Of a stretch of DNA of 64,000 nt, positions 40,667-49,378 are shown in pieces. The DNA is taken from the NCBI RefSeq assembly GCF_008728195.1, contig NZ_CP031600.1, positions 1 to 64,000 of the forward strand. Direction: 5' to 3'. The notes below the pieces were generated by a model. It saw nothing but the letters and a program-made list of their open reading frames with translations. It made no database searches and was not told where the DNA came from. The stretch's first letter is position 1, and each line of letters opens with the position of its first letter. The position numbers and the translations under genes were made by a program. The DNA is from Roseovarius indicus (GTDB lineage Bacteria; Pseudomonadota; Alphaproteobacteria; Rhodobacterales; Rhodobacteraceae).

Positions 40667-42036
40667 AGATAAGAACTGTCTTGGCGGCCGTGGCGGTCGC
40701 AGGCGCGATTTCGGTTGCCGCCATCGCCATCTCTGGCGTTCTGTCCAAAGAACCGGTGCCCCCTTCGATTGCTGAAGCGACCCTCTGGACTCCCGATCCG
40801 CTCGCGCCGCCCCGGATTGCCGAAATCAATTCGGTCCGCCCTACACTCGCCCAGACAGATATCGCATTCGAGTTCAGACCCGTGCCCCTCCTGACCGTTT
40901 CCCCCGCTGATACCTCCTTGCCATCTATCGAGCCCCCGCTGGTCACCTGGTCGCGCGAGATTGCGTCGGGCGAGACGCTTGATGCGGTCCTCTCCGATGC
41001 GGGGTTGGATGCTTCGGATCGCGCCGAAATCGCCTTGGCGATTGGCGCGGAATACGATCTGCGCCGTCTGCGTCCGGGTCACATCATTACCGTGGTTTCC
41101 ACAACGGACGACAACCCGCGCCGTGTAGAACTCGCCGTCGAAGACGGTGTCCGGATAGAGGCGGTCTTCGGCGAACAGCTTGCCGCTCGCGTGCTGGAGC
41201 CGGACTCCGAATTGGTGACTTTCGCCGGCGAGGCGGTGATCGAGAGCTCGATTTTTGCCGCCCTAGACACGGCAGACATCCCCGCCCGTTTTGCGGTGGA
41301 CCTGGCGCAGATGCTGGGCGGCACCGTGGATTTCCGTCGTGATCTTGCGGGTGGCGAGACGATGCGCCTCCTTTGGCGCGAGGCCCGCGCCGAGAACAAG
41401 AGGATTGGTCAGCCCGAGCTTGCCTTCGCTGAGCTGGATCTTGGTGGGTCGGTCTACGAGATCGTCTGGCCGCACGACGGCAGCGGTCAAGCGACGATCT
41501 ATGTCGATGGAGAAGTCTTGCGTGTCTTTGCCCAACCTGTGGAAGGGGCGCGGTTGAGTTCAGTCTTCGGCCGTCGCACACACCCGGTCTATGGCAATGT
41601 GCGGATGCATACCGGCGTCGATTTTGCTGCGGCGCGCGGCACGCCGGTAAAGGCGACGGCGCCCGGACGCGTGAGCTTCATCGGACGTCGTGGTGGATAT
41701 GGCCGGGTGGTGGAGATAGCGCATGGATCCGACACCCTGACACGATACGCACATCTCAGCGAGGTGCCGGACACACTCGAACAAGGGCAGCGCGTGATGG
41801 CCGGAGATTTGATCGGCCGCGTCGGTGCAACTGGCACCGCGACCGGCCCAAATCTGCATTATGAGGTTCTGGTCGATGGTCGCCCGACCGATCCTCTCTC
41901 TGACGACCGACTGGCAGAGGCGGCCGAGCGGGACGCGGACGACACGGCTGCGCTTAAGCGACTGGCTGAGGCACGCTCGCTACTGGCTGAGAGGCTCGCC
42001 AGCGAATTCGTGCAAACAACAACCGAAAGGCTTTGA
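40663..42036 (+). CDS. M23-family metallopeptidase, exported
   Basis: M23 (LytM-like) zinc endopeptidases cut peptidoglycan cross-bridges or regulate amidases. The 457-residue protein has an N-terminal signal or anchor (VLAAVAVAGAISVAAIAISG), an OapA/LysM-like middle part with SGETLDAVLSDAGLDASDRA, and the peptidase domain at about 300-410 with RTHPVYGNVRMHTGVDFAAA (HxxxD zinc ligands) and GPNLHYEVLVDGRPTDP (HxH-type ligand region). GRRGGYGRVVEIAHG is also typical. All active-site motifs are present. The gene overlaps SCO-2 by four bases. Its presence in a copper and metal operon recalls metal-resistance islands where a peptidase accompanies LspA and transporters. Confidence 0.9.
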   Translation: MKIRTVLAAVAVAGAISVAAIAISGVLSKEPVPPSIAEATLWTPDPLAPPRIAEINSVRPTLAQTDIAFEFRPVPLLTVSPADTSLPSIEPPLVTWSREIASGETLDAVLSDAGLDASDRAEIALAIGAEYDLRRLRPGHIITVVSTTDDNPRRVELAVEDGVRIEAVFGEQLAARVLEPDSELVTFAGEAVIESSIFAALDTADIPARFAVDLAQMLGGTVDFRRDLAGGETMRLLWREARAENKRIGQPELAFAELDLGGSVYEIVWPHDGSGQATIYVDGEVLRVFAQPVEGARLSSVFGRRTHPVYGNVRMHTGVDFAAARGTPVKATAPGRVSFIGRRGGYGRVVEIAHGSDTLTRYAHLSEVPDTLEQGQRVMAGDLIGRVGATGTATGPNLHYEVLVDGRPTDPLSDDRLAEAAERDADDTAALKRLAEARSLLAERLASEFVQTTTERL

Positions 42037-42039
42037 TCC

Positions 42040-42498
42040 ATGAAAAAATATGCTCCCGCCCTTGCCATCGCATTGGCGTTGCTTCCCGCGGCGCGAGCCG
42101 TCGCAGAGGCGATCCCGATCAATGTCCGGAAGACAAACGGCTGCGGCTGTTGCCTGTCCTGGATGAAGCACCTCGAGGGGAATGGCTTCGCGCCGACAGG
42201 CGAGGACATGTTCGGAGGATCTCTTGTGCGCTTCAAGCTCGACAATGGCGTGCCGCAGCGCATGGTGTCCTGCCATACGGCTCTGGTCGACGGCTATGTG
42301 ATCGAGGGCCACGTACCGGCAGCTGACATCCAACGCCTGCTGGAGGACCGGCCAGACGCGGTAGGCCTGGCGGTGCCGGGAATGCCCTACGGGTCGCCCG
42401 GCATGGGACCGGAGGACGACCGGGAGGCTTACGATGTCTTCCTGATCCACGAAGACGGATCGACCGAGGTCTACACCAGCTACTCGGCTCCTGACTGA
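42040..42498 (+). CDS. DUF411 periplasmic metal-binding protein
   Basis: DUF411 proteins are small exported proteins often found beside copper-resistance genes and thought to bind copper. The 152-residue product has a signal peptide (to about AVAEA, residue 23), the Cys cluster KTNGCGCCLSWMKHLEGNGF, MVSCHTALVDGYVIEGHVPA and the C-terminal MPYGSPGMG block, all standard. It begins 3 bp after the peptidase stop codon and is part of the SCO-to-CtaG operon. Together with SCO and PCuAC genes, a periplasmic copper-handling role is likely. Confidence 0.88.
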   Translation: MKKYAPALAIALALLPAARAVAEAIPINVRKTNGCGCCLSWMKHLEGNGFAPTGEDMFGGSLVRFKLDNGVPQRMVSCHTALVDGYVIEGHVPAADIQRLLEDRPDAVGLAVPGMPYGSPGMGPEDDREAYDVFLIHEDGSTEVYTSYSAPD

Positions 42499-42520
42499 GC
42501 TCCCGCCAAGACCTTAAAAA

Positions 42521-43303
42521 TTGGAACCCCTCTCCCCCATAGCGCTTGGCTTTCTTGGAAGCCTGGCCGCCGGATCGCTGACCGCGGTCGGGGCGGTCCC
42601 CGTTCTCTTCGGGCGCATCCCGTCCCGAGCCACGCGCGATCTGCTGCTTGGCTTCGCGGCGGGTGTCATGCTCGCGGCCTCGTTCTTCTCGCTGATCATC
42701 CCGGCTCTCGACGCAGCTGAAGGACAGTTCGACAACGGTGCTCTCCCGGCGGCCATCGTATGTGTTGCGATCCTACTTGGCATGGGCGCGGTCGCTCTGA
42801 TGAACGAACGGCTGCCGCATGAACATTTCAAGACGGGGCGGGAAGGTCCCGACGCCGCATCGCTGCGGCGCGTCTGGCTTTTCATCATCGCGATCACGAT
42901 CCACAATTTTCCCGAAGGGCTTGCCGTCGGCGTCGGGTTCGGGGCTGACGGTTTGTCGGGCGGGTTGCCACTTGCGATCGGCATCGGCCTCCAGAATGCG
43001 CCCGAAGGTCTGGCGGTGGCGGTTTCGTTGCTCGGCGAGGGCTATTCCAGGTTTCGCGCCTGGGGCATCGCCGCCCTGACCGGTCTCGTCGAGCCTGTCG
43101 GTGGACTTCTCGGCGCGGGCATTATCAGTCTTTCGCAACCGCTGCTGCCTTGGGGTCTCGCCTTCGCAGCAGGTGCGATGCTCTACGTCATCAGCCACGA
43201 GATTATTCCGGAAACCCACCGGTCCGGCCATCAGAACAGGGCGACGCTCGGCCTCGCGGTCGGTCTTGTGATCATGTTGTTCCTCGACGTCTGGCTGGGA
43301 TAA
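42521..43303 (+). CDS. ZIP-family divalent metal transporter
   Basis: ZIP proteins move Zn, Fe, Mn or Cd, usually into the cytoplasm. The 260-residue protein has eight hydrophobic segments with the binuclear-site motifs IAITIHNFPEGLAVGVGFGA (helix 4) and IGIGLQNAPEGLAVAVSLLG (helix 5), placing it in the GufA-like branch. A variable loop near residue 105 contains LPHEHFKTGREG. The most likely start is TTG at 42521; no ATG is available near the right position. It lies between DUF411 and lspA in the same operon. Direction and substrate cannot be told from sequence. Confidence 0.9.
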   Translation: MEPLSPIALGFLGSLAAGSLTAVGAVPVLFGRIPSRATRDLLLGFAAGVMLAASFFSLIIPALDAAEGQFDNGALPAAIVCVAILLGMGAVALMNERLPHEHFKTGREGPDAASLRRVWLFIIAITIHNFPEGLAVGVGFGADGLSGGLPLAIGIGLQNAPEGLAVAVSLLGEGYSRFRAWGIAALTGLVEPVGGLLGAGIISLSQPLLPWGLAFAAGAMLYVISHEIIPETHRSGHQNRATLGLAVGLVIMLFLDVWLG

Positions 43304-43307
43304 GCGG

Positions 43308-43781
43308 ATGAGAACTTGCCTCTTCGTCGGTCTGCTTGCTGCTCTGATCGCCTTTCTTGTCGATCAGGCAACGAAGGCAATCGTTGTGTCCAATGCGACT
43401 ATTCTTAGTTCCGGCGTATCGGTCTTTCCCGGCTTCAATCTCATCTACCTGCGCAATGACGGGGTGACCTTCGGGCTTCTCGGCGGTGCGCCGTGGTGGA
43501 GCCTTGTCGTATTGGCGCTTGGCATCTGCGTCTGGTTGGCGGCTATGCTGATCCGTTCCAGCAGTCGGGTCGAGGCCATTGCCTATGGTGCGATCATCGG
43601 CGGTGCTCTCGGCAATATTCTGGACCGCCTGCGCTATCGTGCGGTGACGGATTTCCTTGATTTCTACATCGGGTCGGCGCACTGGCCTGCCTTCAACTTA
43701 GCCGATGTTTTTGTGGTTGGCGGCGTGGTGCTGCTGCTCGTTGCGCCCTGGGTTGGCGCTCGACTTCAGATCGATTCATGA
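43308..43781 (+). CDS. lspA: Signal peptidase II (lipoprotein signal peptidase)
   Basis: LspA cuts prolipoprotein signal peptides before the lipid-modified Cys. The 157-residue protein has four membrane helices and both catalytic Asp: one in GGALGNILDRLRYRAVTDFL (about residue 105) and one in PAFNLADVFVVGGVV (about 127). The conserved NDGVTFGLLGG block is present. It starts 5 bp after the ZIP gene and overlaps lnt by four bases. LspA homologues recur in heavy-metal operons (PbrC in lead resistance), and this context is similar, so it is probably an accessory copy rather than the housekeeping enzyme. Confidence 0.92.
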   Translation: MRTCLFVGLLAALIAFLVDQATKAIVVSNATILSSGVSVFPGFNLIYLRNDGVTFGLLGGAPWWSLVVLALGICVWLAAMLIRSSSRVEAIAYGAIIGGALGNILDRLRYRAVTDFLDFYIGSAHWPAFNLADVFVVGGVVLLLVAPWVGARLQIDS

Positions 43782-45349
43782 AGCCGGGTTTGTCGCAGTT
43801 CGTTAGTGAGGACCCGAACCTGTTCCAGTGCATGGGTCTTGCCCTTGCTGCCGGCGGATTGACGGTTTTGACCCTTCCGCCGTTTTCTTGGCTCATCGCG
43901 GTCCCTGTCGCCTTCTCCGTGCTCTTTATCGTTCTCCGGAACATCTCAACCTCGCGCGCTTTCCTTGTCGGTTGGGCTTTCGGACTGGGCCAATTCGGGA
44001 TTGGAATTTCCTGGATCGCCGAGAGCTTCTATGTCGATGCCGAACGTTTCGGCGCACTGGCGATTCCGGCGGTCGCGGGTCTGTCCGCCGGACTTGCCAT
44101 CTTCCCGGGCATGGCGGCGTTGCTTTTTGCCGCCATCATGCAGCGCCGAGCTTTCGGCGGCATTGCGGCGGGCCTTCTGTTTGCAAGCTGCTGGGTGGCC
44201 ACGGAATGGCTGCGGGGTCATGTCCTGACGGGGTTTCCCTGGAACCTTGCCGCTTATGCCCTTGTCGACTATGCCGCCCTGCGCCAACCCGCCGCTTGGG
44301 TCGGAAGCTACGGTTTGGGCTTTCTCACGGTCTTCATCGGCATATTGCCAGGTGTGTTGACTGTGGCGGCGCCAAAGAGACGCGCGCCTGTTCTCGTGCT
44401 CTTCGCCGTTGCTGTGACGGGTCTCTGGGTTGGCGGTGCGCTTCGGTCAGGGCAGGACGTGCCGCCGACAGACGTTGCTTTGCGCATCGTCCAAGGCAAT
44501 GTGCCACAAGTCGAGAAGTGGGCACTGGGCAGCCGCGAGCGAACCTTGGAAAAATACCTGGGCTTGTCCGCGCAACCCGGACGTTTCGATGTGCTGCTTT
44601 GGCCGGAAACGGCCTTTCCCGGTTTTCTGGACGAAGATGCTGCGGCACGCACGCGGATATCTGCAGCTTTGCCAGACGACAGGGTCCTTTTGACAGGTGT
44701 GCCTGACCGAGTGGAGGGCGATGGGGGAACCAGATATTTCAACACGGTTAAGGTCTATGACGGCAGAGGAGAGGTTCTGACGGGATATGCAAAACATCAT
44801 CTCGTCCCGTTTGGCGAATATGTGCCCCTGAAAGGCTGGCTGCCCATCGAACGACTGACCGTAGGGTTAGGCGATTTCACGCCTGGACCGGGGCCACGCA
44901 CGCTGGCGGTTCCGGGTGCTCCTCTGGTCGCGGCGGCGATCTGTTACGAGATTATTTTTCCGGGCCACGTGGTCGATGATCTTTTCCGCCCCGACTGGAT
45001 ATTCAACGCCACGAATGATGCCTGGTTCGGAACCAGCATTGGACCCGAGCAGCACCTCGCCTCGGCGCGGATGCGCGCGGTCGAGGAAGGGCTTCCCGTG
45101 GTCCGGGCGGCCAACACGGGGATATCCGCGATCATCGACGCCAAGGGAGAGATCATCGCGCGCCTCGAGACCGGACAAACTGGAGTCATAGATGCCAGCC
45201 TGCCGACAGCGCTTGCGCCCACACCTTACGCACGTTTCGGTGATTGGACATCGCTGGCGCTCATCTGTGCGGTCTGGGCCCTGGCCTTTATCGTCGGATT
45301 GGCCAGACGACGTTTCAATTCAGAAAATTCAAAATCGGAGGAATCGTGA
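43778..45349 (+). CDS. lnt: Apolipoprotein N-acyltransferase
   Basis: Lnt adds the third acyl chain to lipoproteins. The 523-residue protein has an N-terminal membrane part (six or so helices to about residue 220) and a nitrilase-like domain with the catalytic triad in DVLLWPETAFPGFL (Glu), GYAKHHLVPFGEYVPLKGWL (Lys) and VAAAICYEIIFPG (Cys), then a final C-terminal helix (LALICAVWALAFIVGLA). Length and motifs are complete. Its start overlaps lspA by four bases and its stop codon overlaps the next small ORF. Together with lspA it gives this island its own late lipoprotein-maturation pair; lgt is absent. Confidence 0.93.
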   Translation: MKPGLSQFVSEDPNLFQCMGLALAAGGLTVLTLPPFSWLIAVPVAFSVLFIVLRNISTSRAFLVGWAFGLGQFGIGISWIAESFYVDAERFGALAIPAVAGLSAGLAIFPGMAALLFAAIMQRRAFGGIAAGLLFASCWVATEWLRGHVLTGFPWNLAAYALVDYAALRQPAAWVGSYGLGFLTVFIGILPGVLTVAAPKRRAPVLVLFAVAVTGLWVGGALRSGQDVPPTDVALRIVQGNVPQVEKWALGSRERTLEKYLGLSAQPGRFDVLLWPETAFPGFLDEDAAARTRISAALPDDRVLLTGVPDRVEGDGGTRYFNTVKVYDGRGEVLTGYAKHHLVPFGEYVPLKGWLPIERLTVGLGDFTPGPGPRTLAVPGAPLVAAAICYEIIFPGHVVDDLFRPDWIFNATNDAWFGTSIGPEQHLASARMRAVEEGLPVVRAANTGISAIIDAKGEIIARLETGQTGVIDASLPTALAPTPYARFGDWTSLALICAVWALAFIVGLARRRFNSENSKSEES

Positions 45350-45516
45350 TGCTGGTGCTCGCAGGCTTTGTCGGAGGGGCGCTCTGGGGTGGCTATCTGG
45401 CGCAACGGCGGAAAGGGAACCGCCTGGATATACTTCAATACGCGACAAGCTTCGGTATTGCTTTTGGCCTACTCGCTTTTTTCGCCTCGGTGATCCTCTT
45501 GCGCATCACGTCTTGA
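45349..45516 (+). CDS. 55-residue small membrane protein
   Basis: The frame starts at an ATG overlapping the lnt stop codon (TGATG) and preceded by CGGAGG, a strong ribosome site. The product has two hydrophobic segments (MLVLAGFVGGALWGGYLA and FGIAFGLLAFFASVILLRI) joined by a basic loop AQRRKGNRLD. I do not recognise a family. Tight coupling to lnt and the good ribosome site support it as a real gene. Confidence 0.6.
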   Translation: MLVLAGFVGGALWGGYLAQRRKGNRLDILQYATSFGIAFGLLAFFASVILLRITS

Positions 45517-45540
45517 GATTACTTTGGCACCGGCAACGAA

Positions 45541-47478
45541 TTGAGACGACTGTTCAACATATTACTGTATTTGCTCCTGGCGGTTTTTGCATCAGGACTG
45601 GCCGTATCCGGTGTCGTCTACTTTCTTTTGCGCGCCTCCGTCCCCGACTATGACGAGGACTTCAGAGTTGCGGGTATCGAAGGCCCAGTCGATATTCTGC
45701 GAGATGCTGCGGCCATACCGCACATTTCTGCAGACTCCGCTGCGGACGCCTATTTCGCGCTTGGTTTCGTTCACGCTCAGGACAGGCTTGGCCAGTTATT
45801 GAGGGCAAGGCGGGCAGCGCAAGCCTTGTTGCCACTTGACCAGACGATCGAAGTTGAGCCTTCGACAGCCCAAGCGCTCGACGCATATGCTGCAGGTGTC
45901 AACGCGTGGCTTGGTCTGGTGTCCGAAGGCGGGCGCGGCAGAGGCTCACCCGATCTGTTGATCGCGGATGAGAGAATGATCGCAGCCTGGACACCCGTCG
46001 ATAGTCTCAGACTTGCCCAAGCGTTTCTGAAAGATCTTCAACCCGAGAGACGGCAGAGTGACCTGTCCGGCTTGTCAGATCTACCGATCCCGTCGGATCG
46101 GCCTCTTTTGCCCGAGCTGTTTGTGACCTCGCCCGAGGTCAGCCTCGATGCTTGGGCGTTGCCTGGAGACAGAACAGCTACCGGAGCACCAATTCTCGCC
46201 GCCGATATACGTGGCCCCTTATCGCTGCCTTCTGAATGGTACCTGGCGGATATTCAACTCCCGACCGGAGCCGCGATTGGGGCTACAATGCCGGGTGTGC
46301 CCTTCATTGTCGTCGGTCGCAGCGAACGCATCGCTTGGGCGTTCCGATCTGTGTCACTGAAAGCCCTTAAAGAGCCAGTGAGTCCCACCGCTGCGAAGGC
46401 CGGCAATTTTCTGATGATGCTTGACCGTCTGGCGCGGTCCGCCGATGTGAACGATGCTATGGACGCAAGCATGAACCTAGCACCAGCCGGATTGGAGATT
46501 CTTGCGATCGACCGAGAAACCCTTGCTCGCTGGCCTAACAGGGAGGTCGAAACTCCTTTATCGTTTCGAGACGCCCGTCTGGCTGCTCTTGATGAGCGGC
46601 AGCCGATATTCTCGGTCGAGGGCGCGATTGCAGTGCAGCGCGACACGGTCAGCGCTGCCGCGCGGGCGCTTCTTCCTATAGTGGCAAAAGAGCTTTGGTT
46701 CGTGGGTTCCACAGGCGCTCTCGAAGAGAACCGCGCAGGTGAGCTTCGCGGCGATATTCTGGATCAACTTGCCCAATGGAATGGCGACATGGATCGCTTT
46801 TCACCGGAGCCGCTCGTGTTCTGGGCCTGGGCGCGCGCATTGCAAAAACGCATACTTCGGGATGAATTTCCATCCGCGACGAATGTCTGGGCCAGGCCAA
46901 ATCCCGATGTCCTATTTGCGGTGCTTTCAGATCGCGGAGGGAGCGCAATCTGGTGCGACATCCGCCCGTCTACCCGCATCGAGACCTGCCAGGATCAGGT
47001 TCGTGCGGCCCTGGATGATGCCATCGGCTGGCTTGTCGATCGCTACGGACCCGATCCGTCCGCTTGGACCTGGGGCGAAGCACACGCCTTGAATATGGGG
47101 TGGGCGCCAATCCGATCGACCGGGATCATCAGCGATCTGCTGTCTCTCGAAGCCCCATCTTCAGGCGATCCCGACACACTGATTGCAACACTGTTCACTT
47201 CTGACAATGACCGCCCGTTCGCGACCAGCGCGGGCACCAATTTTCAGGCGGTCATGTCAATTTCGGAGGAAAGCGGTTCCTATTTCATCGCGCCCGCCGG
47301 TCAGTCTGGCCATCCGCTATCACGCTTCTACGAAAACCTGTTTCCCATGTGGATGCAGGACAAATACCTCGCGATGTCCACAGATCTGTCTTTGGCACAG
47401 GGTGGCGCAGCCGGAACATCCCGACTTTCAACGGTGTCTGTCGATGGGCCGGCAATACAACATGACAGGAGCCGATGA
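45541..47478 (+). CDS. Penicillin acylase-family (Ntn hydrolase) protein, probably catalytically altered
   Basis: Penicillin acylases are periplasmic Ntn hydrolases that mature by cleavage before a catalytic Ser. The 645-residue protein has an N-terminal membrane anchor (ILLYLLLAVFASGLAVSGVV), the family start VDILRDAAAIPHISADSAAD with YFALGFVHAQDRLGQLLRAR, and the later GTNFQAVMSISEESGSYFIA and PAGQSGHPLSRFYENLFPMW blocks. At the maturation site it reads SLDAWALPGDRTATGAPILA where SN-W-SG-type residues and ANDPHL are expected, so the nucleophile Ser/Asn and the DPH part are changed or shifted. It is also shorter than usual (700-800 residues). A TTG start is used. It overlaps the CtaG gene by four bases. 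Confidence 0.8.
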   Translation: MRRLFNILLYLLLAVFASGLAVSGVVYFLLRASVPDYDEDFRVAGIEGPVDILRDAAAIPHISADSAADAYFALGFVHAQDRLGQLLRARRAAQALLPLDQTIEVEPSTAQALDAYAAGVNAWLGLVSEGGRGRGSPDLLIADERMIAAWTPVDSLRLAQAFLKDLQPERRQSDLSGLSDLPIPSDRPLLPELFVTSPEVSLDAWALPGDRTATGAPILAADIRGPLSLPSEWYLADIQLPTGAAIGATMPGVPFIVVGRSERIAWAFRSVSLKALKEPVSPTAAKAGNFLMMLDRLARSADVNDAMDASMNLAPAGLEILAIDRETLARWPNREVETPLSFRDARLAALDERQPIFSVEGAIAVQRDTVSAAARALLPIVAKELWFVGSTGALEENRAGELRGDILDQLAQWNGDMDRFSPEPLVFWAWARALQKRILRDEFPSATNVWARPNPDVLFAVLSDRGGSAIWCDIRPSTRIETCQDQVRAALDDAIGWLVDRYGPDPSAWTWGEAHALNMGWAPIRSTGIISDLLSLEAPSSGDPDTLIATLFTSDNDRPFATSAGTNFQAVMSISEESGSYFIAPAGQSGHPLSRFYENLFPMWMQDKYLAMSTDLSLAQGGAAGTSRLSTVSVDGPAIQHDRSR

Positions 47479-48467
47479 TTACTTACTTCCTCCATTTCGA
47501 CCCGTTTGGATATGCGATTTCGCCAGTGTCCCTTGTTTCCGTCAGCTTGGCCGCATGGTGCTACATGCGCGGCCTCGCGCGATCCGCTCGTATTCGCGGG
47601 ACGGTTTCTCTTTGGCGGCAGGCCCTGTTCTTCGCTGGCTTGACCTGCATTTTCGTGGCCACGAATGCGTCTCTGGCTTCATTGGGGCACAGCCTCTTTT
47701 CGGTGCACCAGGTGGAACATCTTCTCCTTCGCCTTGCAGGACCACTGCTCATCGCTGTTTCGCAGCCGTGGCGCATCCTGCAAGCCGGTTTGGAAAGACG
47801 GTGGCGTCGATACCTCGGCGCGCTGGCGAACGCCTGGTTCGTGCGGTTCATGGCGCATCCGGCAACCGCCACTGCCTTGCTCATCGCTTCGCTCTTCGTC
47901 TGGCAGATACCGGTCCTTTACGGACTTGCGCAGCGCATCGCGGCGGTCGAGCTGCTCGCACATCTGGCGATGGTGCTGGCAGGGATCTGGTATTTCGGCA
48001 TGCTTTTCGACTGGAGGGATCCCCCTGCCGGTGCGCGACGCGGAGCGAGGCTGATCTCCGGTTTTGTGGTGATTGTTTCAAACATTTTTCTGGGTTCCCT
48101 TACGACACTTAAGGAGGTGGCCCTTTATGCCTCCTACCAAACGACAGGCACCGGGTTATCTGCAACTTTATCCGACGAAACGATTGGTGGCTACGTGATC
48201 TGGGTCCCATCCTCGATGGTGATGATCGCCGCGATCATTCTGGTCATGAACGGCTGGAACGCTGCGGAAGTGCGTCGCTGGGATGCGCGATACGAACTGA
48301 CGCGCGCCTCGAACTCGGCCGCGCTCGAATTTCCGGAAACGGCCGAAGAGTTGCGTCTGAAGGTTGCAAAGCCAAATCGTGACATGGGCCGGACGCTCGC
48401 CCTGGGCGCGTTGGTCATGTTCTTGATCGTCATGATAACGGTGGTGACGATTGTGTATGCACTGTGA
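47475..48467 (+). CDS. CtaG-type cytochrome c oxidase assembly protein (first)
   Basis: This is the B. subtilis-type CtaG (caa3_CtaG family), a polytopic protein needed for caa3 oxidase copper-site formation, unrelated to the Cox11 type. The 330-residue product has about seven hydrophobic segments and the family features LGHSLFSVHQVEHLLLRLAG with GPLLIAVSQP, VLYGLAQRIAAVELLAHLAM and a C-terminal GGYVIWVPSSMVMIAAIILV. A C-terminal extension of about 60 residues with another helix is present. Its ATG overlaps the acylase-like gene by four bases. A second homologue follows at 49379 on the opposite strand. Confidence 0.85.
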   Translation: MITYFLHFDPFGYAISPVSLVSVSLAAWCYMRGLARSARIRGTVSLWRQALFFAGLTCIFVATNASLASLGHSLFSVHQVEHLLLRLAGPLLIAVSQPWRILQAGLERRWRRYLGALANAWFVRFMAHPATATALLIASLFVWQIPVLYGLAQRIAAVELLAHLAMVLAGIWYFGMLFDWRDPPAGARRGARLISGFVVIVSNIFLGSLTTLKEVALYASYQTTGTGLSATLSDETIGGYVIWVPSSMVMIAAIILVMNGWNAAEVRRWDARYELTRASNSAALEFPETAEELRLKVAKPNRDMGRTLALGALVMFLIVMITVVTIVYAL

Positions 48468-48591
48468 CCGTTGCCATCCCGCCAGTACGCAATGCGCAGG
48501 CATGACGAGAACTGTTCACGAGGCACCTTGTCGCATCCCGCTTGCGGCTTGGCACGTTGTGATACGCGCCGAAATGATATAGCAAACCGGT

Positions 48592-48762
48592 ATGTATGAG
48601 GGGACCGAAGCAACCGAGACGTCGGACCCTACGGCGAGCGATCTCAAGCGAACGACCAGATCGAGCAATCGAATGGTGCTCTGGATTTTGCTGTGCGTTG
48701 CCGGTCTATTTTTCGCAACGGCCTTTGGCGTGGCGATATTGGTGATATATGGCCCGTACTGA
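48592..48762 (+). CDS. 56-residue single-pass membrane protein
   Basis: The frame MYEGTEATETSDPTASDLKR leads into one hydrophobic helix (MVLWILLCVAGLFFATAFGV) and ends VIYGPY. Its 3' end overlaps the start of SCO-3 by 14 bp, a usual arrangement for coupled genes. Small single-helix proteins are common in cytochrome oxidase assembly clusters, so a role there is possible. I do not recognise a family. Confidence 0.55.
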   Translation: MYEGTEATETSDPTASDLKRTTRSSNRMVLWILLCVAGLFFATAFGVAILVIYGPY

Positions 48763-49375
48763 CGCGACGATGACCCGCCGAGCGCTGCTCCGGCGCATGG
48801 GGTCCGCAGGACTGGTCGTGCCGCTGGCCGCCTGTAACGAGGCTGGATGGTATGGCGAGAATGTAAGCGGGCTTTTACCCGACCTGTCTTTCACCATGAC
48901 CCGGGCTCAGAACGGGACGAACGTGACACAGGCCGATTACGAAGGACAGGTCGTCGCGCTGTTCTTTGGCTTTACCTTCTGCCCCGATATCTGCCCTATG
49001 ACACTCTCCAACCTGTCCGCTGTGGTCGATCAGCTGGGCGAGGACGCCGCGAAACTGTCGATACTCTTCGTTACAGTGGACCCCGAGCGCGATACGCCCG
49101 AGGTGATGACGAAATACGCCGCCGCCTTCACGCCGTGCGTTGACGGGCTGATCGGCACGCCCAACCAACTGGCCCGTCTTGCCCGGCGCCTCAAAGTCAC
49201 CTACAAGATCGAACCACATCAGCCGGACGACTTGACCTATGATGTATCGCACGGCAAGTCGGTCTATGTTTTCGATGCGCAAGGCGACGCGCGCGTCATA
49301 TGGCCCGGTTTCGATACGCTACAGGCCGACATCGCTGGGGCCACCGGCGACATCCGCCGCGTGATGAGCGCCTGA
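48749..49375 (+). CDS. SCO1/SenC-family protein (SCO-3), putative lipoprotein
   Basis: The third SCO protein, 208 residues. The N-terminus reads MTRRALLRRMGSAGLVVPLA followed by AC, giving a lipobox LAAC with a twin-arginine-like start, so it is probably a lipoprotein rather than helix-anchored as the other two. The copper motif is FFGFTFCPDICPMTLSNL and the distal His lies in DVSHGKSVYVFDAQG; FVTVDPERDTPEVMTKYA is typical. It would be a direct client of LspA and Lnt encoded upstream. Its stop codon is 3 bp from the convergent second CtaG gene. Confidence 0.9.
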   Translation: MARTDATMTRRALLRRMGSAGLVVPLAACNEAGWYGENVSGLLPDLSFTMTRAQNGTNVTQADYEGQVVALFFGFTFCPDICPMTLSNLSAVVDQLGEDAAKLSILFVTVDPERDTPEVMTKYAAAFTPCVDGLIGTPNQLARLARRLKVTYKIEPHQPDDLTYDVSHGKSVYVFDAQGDARVIWPGFDTLQADIAGATGDIRRVMSA

Positions 49376-49378
49376 AGG

